Shown here piece by piece: positions 40,226-42,618 of a DNA stretch of 42,618 nt; within the stretch, counting starts at the first letter, position 1; every line of letters starts with the position of its first letter. This DNA is from Limnofasciculus baicalensis BBK-W-15 (GTDB taxonomy: Bacteria; Cyanobacteriota; Cyanobacteriia; Cyanobacteriales; Coleofasciculaceae). The notes beneath the pieces were generated by a model. It saw only the letters and a program-made list of their open reading frames with translations. It was not told where the DNA came from and ran no database searches. Made by a program: the position numbers and the translations under genes. The DNA lies in the NCBI RefSeq assembly GCF_024178385.1, contig NZ_JAMZMM010000009.1, positions 1 through 42,618 on the forward strand, written 5' to 3'.

Positions 40226-40840
40226 ATGTCTTACAGCGACTTTACCCTGGATGACTTAAAAAGCCAATTCAACCTAACCCTTCAAGAAAGAGTTGAATTA
40301 TTCCCGTCAATCGCACCCATTTCTCCCAGTGCGCTTTTAACAGAAACTCTAGAAGAAAATATTCAGCTTGCCTTAGAAATAGACACAGAAAAAGCCAGGT
40401 CTGAATTAATTATTGCACCAATCCTAGTCGAAATACGCAAGCATTTTCAACGTCAAATCAGCCTCTTCTCTGGCACAGAATTCAATATCGATAAAACCAA
40501 AGGATTAAGTGGTAGATGTGATTTCATCATCAGTCATTCTCCCGAACAATTAATCGTGACTGCGCCAGTAGCAACTATAGTAGAAGCTAAAAACGATAAC
40601 ATTAAATCTGGTATCCCGCAGTCCATTGCCGAAATGCTAGCCGCTCAACTATTTAATCAACAAAAAAATAACAACATTCCCTGTATTTATGGCATAATCA
40701 CTACAGGTAGTATCTGGAAATTTATCAAACTAGTCGAAAATCAAGTTTATCTGGAATCAAGAGAACATTTTATTAATAATCTAGAATTAATTCTCGGTAT
40801 CTTATCCCAGATTATTGACACCACTCGCCCAAATCATTAG
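40226..40840 (+). CDS. PD-(D/E)XK-like nuclease-fold protein
   Basis: A 204-residue protein. A restriction-endonuclease-like core can be read: SGRCDFIISHSPEQ (Asp about 99), then ATIVEAKNDNIKSG with E-x-K (E118, K120), spaced as in PD-(D/E)XK enzymes, and a helix QSIAEMLAAQLFNQQ. The ending LIYGIITTGSIWKF-like strand fits a type I R-subunit-like or similar superfamily member. No methylase or specificity gene is adjacent, so it is a solitary nuclease-like protein of unknown target. Confidence 0.7.
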   Translation: MSYSDFTLDDLKSQFNLTLQERVELFPSIAPISPSALLTETLEENIQLALEIDTEKARSELIIAPILVEIRKHFQRQISLFSGTEFNIDKTKGLSGRCDFIISHSPEQLIVTAPVATIVEAKNDNIKSGIPQSIAEMLAAQLFNQQKNNNIPCIYGIITTGSIWKFIKLVENQVYLESREHFINNLELILGILSQIIDTTRPNH

Positions 40841-40875
40841 CCTAGCCAGACTTGACTTTATCACTTGCACCAATC

Positions 40876-41031
40876 TCAATTGGGCGGTTGTAGACGCGAT
40901 CGCGGCTTCCCGAAGGGTAACCGCAGCTACACAGACAAAACCCGCCTGCGCGGGTTCTGAAACCCTTGATTTTTCCTTAGTCTGCGGAGGCAGACTTTGT
41001 TTGTGTAGCCGCGATTTCCAATCGCCCAGGC
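40876..41031. repeat. Nested inverted repeat (about 155 bp)
   Basis: The ends ...attgggcgg and ...aatcgccca are complementary; inside, gcagctacacagacaaaa pairs with tttgtttgtgtagccgc, and smaller hairpins (acccgcctgcgcgggt, agtctgcggaggcagact) occupy the middle. It is MITE-like, without coding capacity, between the 3' ends of two convergent genes. Confidence 0.75.
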
Positions 41032-41076
41032 TTATTGCTCCCCACCTCCCGATACGGCATCCGCTGTTCCATTCCC

Positions 41077-42501
41077 CTAATCCAAATCGCTCTCCATCAC
41101 AACCGCGATCGCAGATTTGGCATTATCCTGAAATTCCTGAATATTCACCCGCCGCAGCAATATAATTGCCGTAATCATCCCCACCGCTTGCAAAATAAAA
41201 ACCAATCCATAAGCCAACCAAGGCTCGGTAAATAAAACCTTCCCCAAATTCAAAACCGCCCCACCCAAAACCGTAGCAAATCCCCTCGCCATCGCTTGGG
41301 ATAATCCCCAAGCCCCAATAAAAGTACCCGCCACTTCCGCCGCTGTCAAATCCAACATTAAACTAGTCGCCGCCGCAGTAAGTACGCCAGAAGCTAAACC
41401 AAAACATAGTAAGCTAGACTTCAGCAACCCAGGATTAGCAGAGAATCCTGCCATAATAAATAATACCGAACATACTGCTGCTGCTGTACACCCCGCTGTA
41501 ATAGTTTTTTGCTTACCCAATCTTGGTAAAATCAAGAAGCCAGTGATACTAATCCCAATTAAAGTACCCATTCCGAAAGGTACATTCAATTTAGTAGTTT
41601 CCGAGATACACATCCCGAATACTTCCCCACCGAATGGTTCCATTATCGCATCTTGGGTGAATAAACTTAAAGTTAATACTAACAAGAAGCTAAAAAATAT
41701 ACCAGTTTGACGGTTAGCAGTTAACACCCGCAGCGCCCGCACAAAAGTAATTTGCTCTTCTCTTGCAACTAAAGTAGAACGGGAATTATATCGTGAATAT
41801 TTCTTCTCAATACCAATAGTTCCCAGCCAAGATAATCCCAGTACAATCCCTGGCATAATCGTAAATACTGGATTAATCGTAGCTCTTAATTTTGCGATAT
41901 CGGCAAGAGGTGCAGATTGAGATGGATCGTAAGATAAAATTTCATTACCACAAATTTCCGGCTGTGCCAGTAATTTTGAACTAATAATAGCACCCACGAC
42001 AATTCCCACCATCAACATTGACCAAACAACCGCAATCAGTTGAGATCGATTATCCTCATCCGTAACATCTACCAATAAAGCCGCAAATGGGGTGGAGCTA
42101 GCACTAAGAGCTATACCGTAGAGGGCAAAAACAAAGGCGACTACGAGTGCCCAACCATAGCTTTGGATACCCCAACCCGTCGCTTGGATGCTACCACCGA
42201 GTTGCCAGATCGCTTGTAGGGCGATGAAAGATAAAGTAGTAAAAGCTGCAACCCCTAGCCAAACATAGCCAGTGCGATGGTAACCTAATATTGGTCTAGC
42301 ATCGGACATCTGACCAAACCACACCCGCGCTGGGCTGACAAATTGGGACATTGCGATGGCAGCCCCAGCGATGAAGGGCAATACTTTCAACTCATCAATC
42401 ATCACCCGATTCAATACTCCTAGAGTCAGGAGCGACATGATTCCTAATCCCATCTGGAATAAACCCAGACGAAACATAGTCAGGAGGTTAATTTTGGGCA
42501 T
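41077..42501 (-). CDS. PucC/BCD-family MFS carrier
   Basis: A 474-residue membrane protein with about 12 helices. It starts MPKINLLTMFRLGLFQMGLG, a signature of the BCD (bacteriochlorophyll delivery, PucC-like) family, followed by RVMIDELKVLPFIAGAAIAM, DARPILGYHRTGYVWLG and a central ALYGIALSASSTPFAALLVD. Cyanobacterial members are thought to help insert chlorophyll or light-harvesting proteins into thylakoids. Full length. Divergent region upstream may hold its promoter. Confidence 0.93.
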   Translation of the reverse strand: MPKINLLTMFRLGLFQMGLGIMSLLTLGVLNRVMIDELKVLPFIAGAAIAMSQFVSPARVWFGQMSDARPILGYHRTGYVWLGVAAFTTLSFIALQAIWQLGGSIQATGWGIQSYGWALVVAFVFALYGIALSASSTPFAALLVDVTDEDNRSQLIAVVWSMLMVGIVVGAIISSKLLAQPEICGNEILSYDPSQSAPLADIAKLRATINPVFTIMPGIVLGLSWLGTIGIEKKYSRYNSRSTLVAREEQITFVRALRVLTANRQTGIFFSFLLVLTLSLFTQDAIMEPFGGEVFGMCISETTKLNVPFGMGTLIGISITGFLILPRLGKQKTITAGCTAAAVCSVLFIMAGFSANPGLLKSSLLCFGLASGVLTAAATSLMLDLTAAEVAGTFIGAWGLSQAMARGFATVLGGAVLNLGKVLFTEPWLAYGLVFILQAVGMITAIILLRRVNIQEFQDNAKSAIAVVMESDLD

Positions 42502-42568
42502 TTTCGGTTTTTTTTGATCGGAAACTGTCTTACTATAGTAAGCGGTTTGTTATATTCACTTCCAATAA

Positions 42569-42588
42569 AGTAGTGCTGCAGTACTACT
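42569..42588. promoter_or_regulatory. Imperfect palindrome upstream of the PucC-type gene
   Basis: agtagtgctgcagtactact is a 20-base near-palindrome (one mismatched pair), and aataaagtagt recurs at 42564 and 42608. It is about 70-90 bases upstream of the minus-strand PucC-type start, where a regulator could bind. Weak call. Confidence 0.35.
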
Positions 42589-42618
42589 CATAATCCGTTT
42601 CACTGCTAATAAAGTAGT

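Overview
The window looks like a piece of a filamentous, non-heterocystous-type cyanobacterial chromosome. The evidence is many HIP1 octamers (GCGATCGC), short tandem heptamers and octamers typical of cyanobacteria, and cyanobacterial protein families (Uma2/DUF820, XisH/XisI, DUF29, a PucC/BCD-type MFS carrier, a cistern-type exported protein, a zinc-ribbon-tailed acetolactate synthase). I saw no rRNA, tRNA, CRISPR array or intact transposase gene. Genus assignment is not possible from what I can read.

Layout. 0-0.7 kb: the 3' end of a sensor histidine kinase. 1.2-2.7 kb: a pile of truncated toxin-antitoxin (TA) and peptidase fragments. 2.9-4.7 kb: the biosynthetic gene ilvB. 5.0-7.9 kb: a TA cluster (VapBC, a DUF5615-type toxin fragment joined to a DUF6932-like fragment, an XRE protein, a HigB/HigA-type pair with a visible operator). 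8.1-11.7 kb: an ABC ATPase overlapping a large lytic transglycosylase, then a 56-residue membrane protein. 11.9-13.7 kb: a broken Uma2 gene, a two-gene module (small protein plus HNH nuclease) and a DUF29 gene. 13.9-23.4 kb: mostly house genes: a membrane GTPase, DUF937, an Hpt phosphotransfer protein, a conserved unknown, and a large membrane protein resembling M48 peptidases but lacking zinc ligands.

23.5-31.3 kb is the accessory core. A TA/Uma2 island is built from repeatedly duplicated pieces (PIN, RelE, DUF433/DUF5615, DUF4258/DUF2283, DUF4926, Uma2). It is followed by a 945-residue protein with a nuclease-like N-terminus, a STAND/NACHT-type NTPase centre and a C-terminal alpha/beta-hydrolase, which is a good candidate for a one-gene anti-phage defence system. 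A second copy of the small-protein plus HNH module comes next. 31.4-34.6 kb carries a methyltransferase remnant, an MFS exporter, another Uma2 gene and xisH/xisI. 35-42.6 kb has a cistern-like exported protein, a GspE/PilB-type ATPase, a secreted SH3-CHAP hydrolase, a small secreted Cys-containing protein, a PD-(D/E)XK-like protein and a PucC-type carrier, separated by miniature inverted-repeat elements.

How it fits together. The window alternates stable metabolic or cell-envelope genes with intervals where TA modules and nucleases land, recombine through short repeats and decay. The most interesting candidates for new biology are the nuclease/NTPase/hydrolase fusion (27593-30430) and the paired modules (12367-13169 and 30637-31282), in which a small protein with a constant C-terminal half and an exchangeable N-terminal half is translationally coupled to an HNH endonuclease.
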